Source of the DNA: Marivita sp.
Lineage (GTDB): Bacteria > Pseudomonadota > Alphaproteobacteria > Rhodobacterales > Rhodobacteraceae
NCBI RefSeq assembly: GCF_020055675.1
Contig: NZ_JAIPUS010000017.1
Span: 1 to 62,721 of the forward strand
Length of the DNA: 62,721 nt
Direction of reading: 5' to 3'
Part shown: in pieces, positions 8,611-17,293 of the stretch
Layout of the letters: every line of letters begins with the position of its first letter
Numbering within the stretch: the stretch's first letter is position 1
Notes under the pieces: model-generated
Databases searched by the model: none
Seen by the model: only the letters and a program-made list of their open reading frames with translations
Told to the model about the DNA's origin: nothing
Program-made: the position numbers and the translations under genes

Positions 8611-8952
8611 TCAAATCTGGTGTTTGGTGATCGTCATGCGGCGGCCTGATCTGTGTTTGATGGCTTGATGCCGTTGATGAAATCGACGCCCTCGATGACG
8701 TGACGTGCGCGGCCCTTTGCGGAGTTCATCAAGTATCGCCTGCCGTAGCTGATCCTTGCGAAACCGTCTGTTGCGGTTTTAAGGCACTGGCCGTGCGTCC
8801 AGAGCAAGCCCGCGTAATTTCATAAGCCCTTTGACGTGCTTTAGCCCGTCCGTCCCCTCGCGGATGATCTGAGCGCGCAGGTAGTACAGCGGGATATTGA
8901 TTGTCTCATCGCTGTGCGTGTTCATCTTCAACTGCTTAATCCTGCCCAGCAT
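8611..8952 (-). pseudogene. Broken small gene with an in-frame stop, hypothetical family
   Basis: On the minus strand from ATG 8952 the frame reads MLGRIKQLKMNTHSDETINI and PLYYLRAQIIREGTDGLKHV, then meets TAA at 8779-8781. It continues in the same frame as NRNRRFRKDQLRQAILDEL and stops at 8611. The two halves together look like one protein of about 113 residues interrupted by a single nonsense codon. I associate the N-terminal pattern with small proteins of unknown function in Rhodobacterales accessory DNA. It adjoins the transposase remnant, so both may derive from one insertion event. Confidence 0.5.
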
Positions 8953-9012
8953 GATGATTCACACGGCGCAGAAGATCAGCCAGATTGTTGGTGCGTGTGA
9001 CACATAAGGCCG

Positions 9013-9645
9013 CTATTTGGTCCCGAACATCCGGTCGCCGGCGTCACCAAGGCCCGGGACGATATAGCCTTGTTCGTTCAACCGCTCGTCCAACGCGGCG
9101 GTCACGACAGGCACATCCGGGTGTGCTTGCTTCATCCGGGCAACGCCTTCGGGGGCGGCCAGCAGGCACAGGAATATGATGTTGCTGGCGCCCGCCTGTT
9201 TCACAAGGTCCACCGCGGCGGCCGAGCTGTTGCCGGTTGCCAGCATCGGATCGACAAGGATGGTCACGCGTTCGTCCAGCTGGGTCGGCACTTTGAAGTA
9301 ATACTGAACGGGTTTCAGCGTTTCCTCGTCGCGGTACAGCCCGACAAATCCCACACGCGCGGCCGGAATCAGGTCGAGGATGCCATCCAGAAGTCCGTTC
9401 CCCGCGCGCAGGATCGACACGAGGGCGAGCTTCTTGCCATCGATCACCGGCGCATCCATTTCGCACATCGGGGTCTCGATCCGCTTGGTGGTGAGCGGCA
9501 GGTTGCGTGTCACCTCGTAAGCGAGCAAATGGCTGATTTCACGCAGCAGTTGGCGGAACGACTTGGTCGAGGTGTCCTTTTCACGCATCAGGCTCAGCTT
9601 GTGCTGAACAAGCGGGTGTCGGACAATGGTAAGATGATCGGTCAT
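9013..9645 (-). CDS. upp: Uracil phosphoribosyltransferase
   Basis: The 210-residue enzyme converts uracil and PRPP to UMP. It starts [20 protein letters not shown] and shows the PRPP loop [19 protein letters not shown]. The C-terminus [13 protein letters not shown] is the family's uracil-binding end. The ATG at 9645 overlaps the upstream add stop by four bases (ATGA), so it is the last gene of the cdd-deoA-deoB-add-upp operon and recaptures the uracil released in nucleoside breakdown. Homology excludes the longer start at 9693. Known homologues match this length closely. Confidence 0.96.
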   Translation of the reverse strand: MTDHLTIVRHPLVQHKLSLMREKDTSTKSFRQLLREISHLLAYEVTRNLPLTTKRIETPMCEMDAPVIDGKKLALVSILRAGNGLLDGILDLIPAARVGFVGLYRDEETLKPVQYYFKVPTQLDERVTILVDPMLATGNSSAAAVDLVKQAGASNIIFLCLLAAPEGVARMKQAHPDVPVVTAALDERLNEQGYIVPGLGDAGDRMFGTK

Positions 9646-10646
9646 GGGCGCTCCAGTCGTTTCAGGACACGCCTGCGGGTGTCCTCGTCGCAAAAGGCCG
9701 AACGGGCGGCCGTCTCGTTGATCTTGGCAAACACATCTTCGTCCCAGCCAAAGGTTTCGGCAAGGTTCCGGTATTCGTCGCGCATCGTGCTGTGAAAGAA
9801 CGGCGGGTCATCGGTGGAAACCGTGACGTTGACACCGCGTTGGCGCAGTTTTTCAATGGGATGGGCGGCGAGGCTGGGATAGACCTTCAAAGCCACGTTC
9901 GAACCGGGGCATATTTCGAGCGTAATTCCCTTTTCCACAAGCATGTCCACAAGCGACAGATCATCGATCGCGTGCACACCGTGGCCAATCCGTTCGACGC
10001 GCAAATCTTGCAGCGCATCGCGCACGGATGTCGCGCCACCCCATTCGCCGGCATGTGCCGTCAGGCGCAAACCCGCTTCGCGTGCCATGTCAAAGCTGTA
10101 GGTGAAGTCCTTGGGTTTGCCGCGCGATTCATCCCCTGCCATGCCGAAACCGACGATCCAGTCTCCTGCCGTTTCCGCCGCACAGCGCGCAGCGGGCTTG
10201 GCCCTTTCCGGGCCCAGGTGACGGATGCAGGTCACGATGCCGCGCAGAATGATGCCATGGGTCTGTTCCGCCTTTTCCGCGGCATCGCGGATCGCGTGCA
10301 GATATTCGCGCCACGCCCCGAGATCACCCCCGCCACAGAAATCGGGCGACAGGAACGTTTCGCAATATATCACGTCATTTGCAGCACTTTCCTCAAGGAT
10401 CGCGCTGGTCAGGCGCGCGTAATCCTCGGGCGTTTCAAGCACGCTTGTCGCGGCTTCGTAGACGCGCAGGAAATGGACAAAGTCGCGGAAGGCATAGCTG
10501 CCGTCCGGGGCAAATGCGCTGGACAGGTCAACCGACTTTTCCTGTGCCAGACCCTTGATGAAAGCCGGCGGCGCGGCGCCTTCGTGGTGCAGGTGCAGTT
10601 CCACCTTGGGCAGGCGGACCACCCGGTCCAGTCGGTCCTCATCCAT
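9642..10646 (-). CDS. add: Adenosine deaminase
   Basis: The 334-residue protein belongs to the adenosine/AMP deaminase family (zinc-dependent amidohydrolase fold) and should deaminate adenosine or deoxyadenosine to inosine forms. Metal ligands are in [22 protein letters not shown] and VSTDDPPFF, with a further His in [10 protein letters not shown]. The first motif has HHEG rather than the HLDG of the Escherichia coli enzyme, so substrate preference could be shifted. ATG 10646 shares its A with the deoB stop (TGATG). A GTG at 10649 is an alternative. Position inside the deo operon supports a nucleoside-salvage role. Confidence 0.88.
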   Translation of the reverse strand: MDEDRLDRVVRLPKVELHLHHEGAAPPAFIKGLAQEKSVDLSSAFAPDGSYAFRDFVHFLRVYEAATSVLETPEDYARLTSAILEESAANDVIYCETFLSPDFCGGGDLGAWREYLHAIRDAAEKAEQTHGIILRGIVTCIRHLGPERAKPAARCAAETAGDWIVGFGMAGDESRGKPKDFTYSFDMAREAGLRLTAHAGEWGGATSVRDALQDLRVERIGHGVHAIDDLSLVDMLVEKGITLEICPGSNVALKVYPSLAAHPIEKLRQRGVNVTVSTDDPPFFHSTMRDEYRNLAETFGWDEDVFAKINETAARSAFCDEDTRRRVLKRLERP

Positions 10647-11854
10647 CACAAGAAGCTCCGTCCGGATCCGGATGACGACACACCCAGATGGGTTGCAACA
10701 CTTGGTCCGACATCCGCGAACCCGACATGGCCGATCTCGCCGGCCCCGGCCCCGGCCATCAAGACCGGCACGCGTTCGCGGGTGTGGTCGCTGCCGATCC
10801 AGGTGGGATCATTGCCATGATCGGCGGTGATCACCATCAGATCGGAAAAGCGCAAACGCGGCAGCAGCTTGGCCAGTTCGGCGTCGAACCATTCAAGTGC
10901 GCGTGCATAGCCCGACACATCGCGGCGATGACCATATTTGCTGTCAAACTCGACAAAATTCGCAAAAACGAGCGCACCTTCCGGCGCGGTGTCGATCTGC
11001 GTGGCAAGGTGCTGCATCAGCGTGGTGTCTGGACCTTTGTGCACGTCGTCGATGCCGGACATGGAGAAGATGTCGCCGATCTTGCCAAGGGCGATCACCG
11101 GCTGGCCGGCGTCCTGCACCCAGTTTGTCAACACCGGCTCGGGTGGTGCGATGGCAAAATCGCGTCGATTGGACGTGCGTTTGAAAGCGCCCTCCTGCCC
11201 GATGAACGGCCGCGCGATGACACGGCCGATCCGGCGTTCATGCACCATCGGCGCGAGATCCTTGCAGAGCCTCAGCAGGCGGTCGAGGCCAAAACTCTGC
11301 TCATGCGCCGCAATCTGCACGACACTGTCAGCCGAGGTATAGCAGATCGGTTTGCCGCTGCGCAGATGCTCGGCCCCGAATGTCTCGATCGCCTTGACGC
11401 CGTCGCTATGACAATTGCCAAGAATGCCATCCGTGCCCGCCAGCTCGCAGATACGTTCGGTGATTTCGGGTGGGAAGGACGGCTTGGCATCCGGCAGATA
11501 GGTCCAGTTCCACGGGACCGGAAGACCTGCCAATTCCCAATGGCCCGACGGTGTGTCCTTGCCACGCGAAATCTCGGTCGCGGCGGCCCAGCTGCCGTGC
11601 GGTGTCGCTGTCAGGCCCGGCGCGGTCTCGCCGCAGGCGAGTTCGACGGCGCGGCCAAGACCCAGCGCGTCCAGGGTCGGCACGGCCAGCGGGCCGCTGC
11701 GTCCGGTCTCGGCCCGGCCTTCCGCGCAGGCCACGGCGATGTGCCGCACGGTGTTTGCCCCGGTATCCGGCGTGCGTCCGTTGAAGAACGTCTTGGCATC
11801 GGGTGCACCACCGATTCCCACCGAATCCATGACGATCAGGAACGCTCGGGTCAT
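10646..11854 (-). CDS. deoB: Phosphopentomutase
   Basis: The 402-residue enzyme interconverts ribose/deoxyribose 1-phosphate and 5-phosphate, linking nucleoside phosphorolysis to central metabolism. It has the alkaline-phosphatase-like fold with two metal centres: FLIVMDSVGIGGAPDA at the N-terminus, GKDTPSGHWELAG with the acceptor Thr, then NFVEFDSKYGHRRD and ITADHGNDPTW with C-terminal metal ligands. It starts four bases inside the deoA stop (ATGA, 11851-11854). The length is normal for DeoB. It lies in the five-gene minus-strand salvage operon. Confidence 0.96.
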   Translation of the reverse strand: MTRAFLIVMDSVGIGGAPDAKTFFNGRTPDTGANTVRHIAVACAEGRAETGRSGPLAVPTLDALGLGRAVELACGETAPGLTATPHGSWAAATEISRGKDTPSGHWELAGLPVPWNWTYLPDAKPSFPPEITERICELAGTDGILGNCHSDGVKAIETFGAEHLRSGKPICYTSADSVVQIAAHEQSFGLDRLLRLCKDLAPMVHERRIGRVIARPFIGQEGAFKRTSNRRDFAIAPPEPVLTNWVQDAGQPVIALGKIGDIFSMSGIDDVHKGPDTTLMQHLATQIDTAPEGALVFANFVEFDSKYGHRRDVSGYARALEWFDAELAKLLPRLRFSDLMVITADHGNDPTWIGSDHTRERVPVLMAGAGAGEIGHVGFADVGPSVATHLGVSSSGSGRSFL

Positions 11855-13143
11855 GTCACATGCTCCAGCACAAGGTCGGGCGCCGTCATCCGGCCCCGAT
11901 CAAGCGTGATCGCGGCCAGAACCGCCCGCGCCGCCGCGTCGGCCTGCCCTTCGCGGGCAGCATGGATGCGGGCCAGCGGCTGGCCTTTGCTGATCGTCTC
12001 GCCGATGGAGACCACATCGCTCAGCCCGACAGCGGGATCGACCGTGTCGGTTTCCACGTGCCGCCCGCCACCCAGCGCCACCACGGCCAGGCCCAGCGCC
12101 TCTCCGTCAATCGCGGCAACGGTGCCGGAGTTTGATGCGGGCACCTCGCGGATCACCGGCGCTTCGGGCAGGAAGCGCGACCAATCCTCGACAAAGCGCA
12201 CCGGACCGTCCATCGCGTACACCATCGCACCGAACTTCTCGGCGGCGGCACCCGAGCTGATCGCGTCGCGCAGCCTGTCCACGCCGCTGTCGATCCCCGC
12301 CTGATCCAGCAAGGTCGCGCCGAGTTGGATGGTCAGCTCGGCAAGGCGCCCACTGCCCTGCCCCGTCAGAACGCGCATCACGTCCACCACTTCGAGCGCG
12401 TTGCCAAGGCTGGACGCCACCGGCTGCGACATATCGGTGATGAGCGCCGTGGTCGTGCAGCCTGTCGCGTTGGCCGTATCGACCAGCGCGCGGGCCAGCG
12501 CACGCGCCTCATCGGCGGATTTCATGAAGGCCCCCGAGCCGCATTTCACGTCGAGCACGAGCCCGTCGAGACCCGCTGCCAACTTCTTGGACAGGATCGA
12601 CGCGGTGATCAGGTCAAGGCTTTCGACCGTCCCGGTCACGTCGCGGATGGCGTAAAGCCGCTTGTCGGCAGGGGCAATATCGGCGCTGGCACTGACAATC
12701 GCGCAGCCGACATCGGACACGACATGGCGGAACTGTTCCTCGGTCAGGGTGGTGCGGACCCCCGGGATCGCTTCGAGCTTGTCGAGCGTGCCGCCGGTAT
12801 GCCCGAGCCCGCGGCCCGAAATCATCGGGACATGGACACCGCAGGCCGCCAGCGCGGGGGCCAGAACAAGGCTCACGCAATCCCCGACGCCGCCCGTGGA
12901 GTGTTTGTCCAGTACCGGCGCGCCAAGGTCCCATCTCAGAACCTTGCCGCTGTCGCGCATCCCGGCGGTCAGCGCGGCACGCCCTGCGTTGTCCAGCGTG
13001 TTCAGACAGATCCCCATGGCAAACGCGCCGGCTTGCGCATCGCTGACGCTGCCATCGGCAAGCGCATGGGCAAACCAGTCTAGGGCCGCGCTGCCGGGTG
13101 TTTCGCCCCGGCGCAGACCGGCGATGATGGATCGCGCCTGCAT
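11851..13143 (-). CDS. deoA: Thymidine phosphorylase
   Basis: The 430-residue enzyme splits thymidine (and deoxyuridine) with phosphate into base and deoxyribose 1-phosphate. The family signature is seen in KHSTGGVGDCVSLVLAP (phosphate binding), SGRGLGHTGGTLDKLEAIPG and LDVKCGSGAFMKS. The upstream frame is open to 13425, but that part is antisense-like and homology starts at MQARSIIAGLRRGE, so ATG 13143 is used. That ATG overlaps the cdd stop by one base (TGATG). Its product feeds DeoB. Confidence 0.95.
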   Translation of the reverse strand: MQARSIIAGLRRGETPGSAALDWFAHALADGSVSDAQAGAFAMGICLNTLDNAGRAALTAGMRDSGKVLRWDLGAPVLDKHSTGGVGDCVSLVLAPALAACGVHVPMISGRGLGHTGGTLDKLEAIPGVRTTLTEEQFRHVVSDVGCAIVSASADIAPADKRLYAIRDVTGTVESLDLITASILSKKLAAGLDGLVLDVKCGSGAFMKSADEARALARALVDTANATGCTTTALITDMSQPVASSLGNALEVVDVMRVLTGQGSGRLAELTIQLGATLLDQAGIDSGVDRLRDAISSGAAAEKFGAMVYAMDGPVRFVEDWSRFLPEAPVIREVPASNSGTVAAIDGEALGLAVVALGGGRHVETDTVDPAVGLSDVVSIGETISKGQPLARIHAAREGQADAAARAVLAAITLDRGRMTAPDLVLEHVT

Positions 13144-13535
13144 CAGGATCGGTCCATATGGCCCGCGCCGAATGCACCGGGCAAAAGGCTGCCGATTGTC
13201 GTTTCGCGTTCCGCGCCGTGCAGATTGGCGAGCGTGACCGGCACATCCTGGGCACCGAATTCGGCCAGTTTTTGCCGGCAGCCACCGCAGGGCGGGACCG
13301 GATCGGGGCTGTCGGCGATCACATACACCGCGACGATGTCCTGTGCGCCCGCGGCGATCATCGCGGCGATGGCCCCCGCTTCGGCGCAGGTGCCTTCGGG
13401 ATAGGCCACGTTTTCCACGTTGCACCCGACATGAAGACGCCCATCCCCCGAGCGCAACGCCGCGCCGACCTTGAAATTCGAATATGGCGCGTAGGCGTTG
13501 TCCCGCACTTGCCGTGCTGCGTTCCTCAGGTCCAT
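13143..13535 (-). CDS. cdd: Cytidine deaminase
   Basis: The 130-residue protein is a small homotetrameric-type cytidine deaminase that converts cytidine to uridine with zinc. Motifs are YAPYSNFKVGAAL, NVENVAYPEGTCAEAGAI (in the zinc-binding C-A-E arrangement) and PPCGGCRQKLAEFG with the other two cysteine ligands. The frame extends upstream to 14210 but homology begins at MDLRNAARQVRDNAY. It is the first gene of the operon, so its promoter should lie between 13536 and 13655, opposite the DUF3072 gene. Confidence 0.95.
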   Translation of the reverse strand: MDLRNAARQVRDNAYAPYSNFKVGAALRSGDGRLHVGCNVENVAYPEGTCAEAGAIAAMIAAGAQDIVAVYVIADSPDPVPPCGGCRQKLAEFGAQDVPVTLANLHGAERETTIGSLLPGAFGAGHMDRS

Positions 13536-13655
13536 CTGTTCACTGCCTCCATCGCTCTGGCTAGCATGTTTGCGAGGCCACGCGCCCGATTGCAAGGGGC
13601 GGCGGGAACCCGCACGTCCCGATCCGCGTTCCCGTCCCGAAAACAGGAGACCGCC

Positions 13656-13847
13656 ATGCCAATGCAAAACAGTATATCGCTTGATCCGGCCGTCGGATTG
13701 GGCCCCGACCCCGAACAGAGAATGACCGAGGAACAGGCCGTCAAACTGCGCGAGCTGACAGCCCGCGCGGACGAGGCATTCGATGCCAGCCTCACCTATC
13801 GTCAGGCACAGCGACGGATCGCCCATCTTCAAGAATATCTGAAGTAA
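13656..13847 (+). CDS. Small DUF3072-like protein
   Basis: A 63-residue protein with AGGAGA at 13645-13650 just before its ATG. The core MTEEQAVKLRELTARADEAF followed by LTYRQAQRRIAHLQ matches my recollection of the DUF3072 family, small helical proteins of unknown function. There is no signal peptide or membrane segment. It stands alone between the divergent cdd operon and maeB, with 89 bases to the latter. Confidence 0.75.
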   Translation: MPMQNSISLDPAVGLGPDPEQRMTEEQAVKLRELTARADEAFDASLTYRQAQRRIAHLQEYLK

Positions 13848-13936
13848 CCTTATCGAATTGGCGCCGCCGGAACGTCCTTCCTCTTGGCGCGCAACTGGTT
13901 TACGCCTGAACCAGAGCGAACGGGGGAGGAAACAAC

Positions 13937-16216
13937 ATGTCCGACAACAGCAACGAGTCACTGCGTCAGGCGGCGTTGTTCTACCACGAACACCCAAAAC
14001 CCGGAAAACTCGAAATCCGCGCCACAAAACCGCTGGCCAATGGGCGCGATCTGGCCCGCGCCTACAGCCCCGGCGTGGCCGAAGCCTGCACCGAGATCCA
14101 AGCGGATGAAACCAATGCCGCGCGCTATACCGCCAAGGGCAATCTCGTCGGGGTGGTGAGCAATGGCACGGCGGTTCTGGGCTTGGGCGATATCGGCGCG
14201 CTGGCTTCAAAGCCGGTGATGGAGGGCAAGGCGGTCCTGTTCAAGAAATTCGCCAATATCGACTGTTTCGATATCGAGGTGAACGAGAGCGATCCCGAAA
14301 AGCTGGCCGATATCGTCTGCGCGCTGGAGCCGACCTTTGGCGCCATCAACCTTGAAGACATCAAGGCGCCCGATTGTTTTATCGTCGAAAAGCTGTGCCG
14401 CGAGCGGATGAATATCCCCGTGTTCCACGACGACCAGCACGGCACGGCGATTGTTGTCGGCGCGGCGGCAACCAACGCGCTGCATGTCGCCGGCAAGACA
14501 TTCGAGGATATCAAGATCGTCTCAACGGGCGGCGGCGCGGCGGGCATTGCCTGTCTCAACATGCTGCTCAAGCTGGGGGTGAAGCGCGAAAACATCTGGC
14601 TCTGCGACATTCACGGACTGGTCTATGAGGGCCGGACCGAAGACATGAACCCGCAAAAGGCGGCCTTTGCGCAAAACAGCGACCTGCGGTCGCTGGATGA
14701 TGTGATCCACGATGCGGACCTGTTTCTCGGGCTGAGCGGACCAAAAGTGCTCAAACCCGAAATGGTGGCCAAAATGGCCGACCATCCCATCGTCTTTGCC
14801 CTGGCCAATCCGACTCCCGAAATCCTTCCAGACCAGGTGCGCGAGGTCGCTCCTGACGCGATCATGGCCACGGGGCGCAGCGATTTTCCCAACCAGGTCA
14901 ATAACGTGCTGTGCTTTCCGTTCATCTTCCGCGGGGCGCTCGACGTCGGCGCGACCGAGATCAACGATGCGATGCAGGTGGCCTGCGTCGAGGGCATTGC
15001 CAAACTGGCACGCGCAACCACCAGCGCCGAAGCCGCCGCCGCCTATCGCGGCGAACAGCTTACCTTCGGGCCGGACTACCTGATCCCGAAACCGTTTGAC
15101 CCCCGCCTGTCGGGTGTCGTTTCCACCGCCGTGGCGCAAGCGGCAATGGAATCGGGCGTCGCGATGCGACCGCTGGAGGATGTGGACGCCTACAAGGCGC
15201 ATCTGGATGCAAGCGTCTACAAATCCGCCCTGCTCATGCGCCCGGTCTTCGAAGCGGCCGGCACCGCGGCACGACGGATTGTCTTTGCCGAGGGCGAGGA
15301 CGAGCGCGTGCTCCGCGCGGCACAGGCGATCCTGGAGGAAACGACAGAGACGCCGATCCTCATTGGCCGCCCAGAGGTCATCGCGCGGCGCTGCGAGCGA
15401 TTGGGGTTGGAAATCCGCCCCGAGCGCGATTTCACGCTGGTGAACCCGGAAAGCGATCCGCGCTACCGCGATTACTGGGAAACCTACCACCGGATCATGG
15501 CGCGGCGCGGCGTAACCCCCGATCTGGCCCGCGCGATCATGCGCACAAATACCACCGCGATCGGTGCGGTGATGGTGAATCGCGGCGAGGCAGACAGCCT
15601 GATCTGCGGCACCTTCGGCGAATTCCGGTGGCATCTCGGCTATGTCGAGCAAGTGCTTGGCTCCGAAACACAGACGGCGCATGGCGCGCTCAGCATGATG
15701 ATCCTCGAAGACGGGCCGCTGTTTATTGCGGACACCCATGTGCGGTCCCTGCCCACACCCGAAGAGCTGGCCCGCACCGCGATTGGTGCAGCCCGCCATG
15801 TCCGCCGTTTTGGCCTGACTCCAAATATCGCGTTCTGCTCGCAATCACAGTTCGGCAACCAGCAGGAAGGTTCCGGAAAGCGATTGCGCGACGCGATCGC
15901 GCTGCTGGATGCGGAGCCACGCGATTTCTGCTACGAAGGTGAAATGAACGTGGACGCGGCGCTGGACCCCGAATTGCGCGCCCGCATCCTGCCGGCAAAT
16001 CGCATGCAAGGGCCGGCCAACGTGCTGATTTTCGGCCATGCCGACGCAGCCTCGGCCACGCGCAACATCCTCAAGATGCGCGCCGGGGGCCTTGAGGTGG
16101 GGCCGATCCTGATGGGAATGGGCAACCGGGCACATGTTGTCACACAAGGCATCACCGCGCGAGGGTTGCTGAACATGGCCGCCATCGCCGGCACACCGGT
16201 GGCGCGATACGGGTAA
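13937..16216 (+). CDS. maeB: NADP-dependent malic enzyme with phosphotransacetylase-like tail
   Basis: The 759-residue protein oxidatively decarboxylates malate to pyruvate. The malic domain (about residues 1-430) has YSPGVAEAC, the substrate loop [20 protein letters not shown], the metal site [16 protein letters not shown] and an NADP fold around [16 protein letters not shown]. The C-terminal half (about 430-759; [32 protein letters not shown]) is a phosphotransacetylase-like domain that in known homologues is regulatory. The start has GGGGAGGAAA just upstream. It probably supplies pyruvate and NADPH during growth on acetyl-CoA-yielding substrates such as the fatty acids handled upstream. 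Confidence 0.95.
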   Translation: MSDNSNESLRQAALFYHEHPKPGKLEIRATKPLANGRDLARAYSPGVAEACTEIQADETNAARYTAKGNLVGVVSNGTAVLGLGDIGALASKPVMEGKAVLFKKFANIDCFDIEVNESDPEKLADIVCALEPTFGAINLEDIKAPDCFIVEKLCRERMNIPVFHDDQHGTAIVVGAAATNALHVAGKTFEDIKIVSTGGGAAGIACLNMLLKLGVKRENIWLCDIHGLVYEGRTEDMNPQKAAFAQNSDLRSLDDVIHDADLFLGLSGPKVLKPEMVAKMADHPIVFALANPTPEILPDQVREVAPDAIMATGRSDFPNQVNNVLCFPFIFRGALDVGATEINDAMQVACVEGIAKLARATTSAEAAAAYRGEQLTFGPDYLIPKPFDPRLSGVVSTAVAQAAMESGVAMRPLEDVDAYKAHLDASVYKSALLMRPVFEAAGTAARRIVFAEGEDERVLRAAQAILEETTETPILIGRPEVIARRCERLGLEIRPERDFTLVNPESDPRYRDYWETYHRIMARRGVTPDLARAIMRTNTTAIGAVMVNRGEADSLICGTFGEFRWHLGYVEQVLGSETQTAHGALSMMILEDGPLFIADTHVRSLPTPEELARTAIGAARHVRRFGLTPNIAFCSQSQFGNQQEGSGKRLRDAIALLDAEPRDFCYEGEMNVDAALDPELRARILPANRMQGPANVLIFGHADAASATRNILKMRAGGLEVGPILMGMGNRAHVVTQGITARGLLNMAAIAGTPVARYG

Positions 16217-16333
16217 CTCGCCCGGGGCGCGCTCCGGGTATCTGCCAGTCAGAGTGGGTCGCACGCGGTTGCCGTCACGCGACCATAGCCATCTTTTTGT
16301 CAAGCCACCTCCGGGACGACACGCACCACCCCC

Positions 16334-17293
16334 CTATTCATCCAAGGGGAAAAAGCACGCCACTTCGGTGGTTTCGCCCTGCCGGGACAAATGCGGAGTC
16401 TCGGCCGAACAACGGGCCTGTGCGCGCGGGCAACGGGCCGCAAAGGCGCAACCAGGTGGCGGGTTCAGCGGGTCGGGCAGTTCCATGCCCTTGGCCTCGG
16501 GTTCGGTCAGGGGGCGTCCCACCACCGGCGCGCTTTGCGCCAGCAGCCGCGTATAAGGGTGACGCGGCGTTGCAAAGATGTCCTCGGCCCGACCGATTTC
16601 GACCACCGACCCGAAATAGAGCACGGCAATCCGGTCACTCACCGCTTCGACCACGGCAAGGTCGTGGCTGATGAAGAGATAGGTCAGGTCAAACTCGCGC
16701 TTCAGGTCCGCCAGCAGATTCAGCACCTGCGCCTGTACCGACACATCCAGCGCCGATACCGGCTCATCGAGGATCAGGATGCGCGCCTTGGCCGCCAGCG
16801 CGCGCGCAATGCCGATGCGCTGCGCCTGCCCGCCGGAAAACTCGTGCGGATAACGATCAAGGAATTCCTCGCGCAGGTTCACGCTGTCGAAAATCTCGGC
16901 AATCCGCGCCTGCCGTTCGGTCGCGTCCATGCCATAAAGATGCTTGAGCGGCGCCTCCATCACCTGCCGGATCGTCTTGCGCGGGTTGAGCGAAGAGATC
17001 GGGTCCTGGAATACGTATTGGATCTTCCGACCAAAAAGCGCCGGGTCCGCCGTATCCAGCGCCTCTCCGTCGATCTCGATGGTGCCTGTGGTTGGCTCCA
17101 GCAGCCCCACCAGCATCCGCGCGAGGGTCGATTTCCCGCAACCGGATTCGCCCACGATGCCCAGTGTCTCGTTCTGCTGGACGTCAAGCGTGACCGGATG
17201 CACCGCCTTGACCGACCCCTTGGCCCGGCCCAACAGGCTCCGTCCCACCGGGAAGGTCTTCGAGACGTCCATCAATCTGAGCGCATGTGTCAT
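16334..17293 (-). CDS. Peptide-type ABC transporter ATP-binding protein (DppF/OppF type)
   Basis: The 319-residue ATPase has Walker A GESGCGKSTLARMLVG, signature FSGGQAQRIGIARALA, Walker B ILILDEPVSALD and the C-terminal oligopeptide/dipeptide extension with cysteines (CAFAARCPRAQARCSAE) typical of this class. Homology begins at MTHALRLMDVSKTFPVG. ATG 17293 overlaps the stop of the fused DppC-DppD gene by four bases. It pairs with the ATPase half of that fusion to energise uptake. It is the last gene of the dppA-dppB-dppCD-dppF unit. The peptide, nickel or glycoside substrate of such systems cannot be told from the ATPase. Confidence 0.92.
   Translation of the reverse strand: MTHALRLMDVSKTFPVGRSLLGRAKGSVKAVHPVTLDVQQNETLGIVGESGCGKSTLARMLVGLLEPTTGTIEIDGEALDTADPALFGRKIQYVFQDPISSLNPRKTIRQVMEAPLKHLYGMDATERQARIAEIFDSVNLREEFLDRYPHEFSGGQAQRIGIARALAAKARILILDEPVSALDVSVQAQVLNLLADLKREFDLTYLFISHDLAVVEAVSDRIAVLYFGSVVEIGRAEDIFATPRHPYTRLLAQSAPVVGRPLTEPEAKGMELPDPLNPPPGCAFAARCPRAQARCSAETPHLSRQGETTEVACFFPLDE

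Noticed and set aside
16221-16238. CCCGGGGC...GCTCCGGG dyad after maeB as a terminator
   Set aside because: The stem needs a wobble pair, the loop is very small and there is no T-run on either strand.
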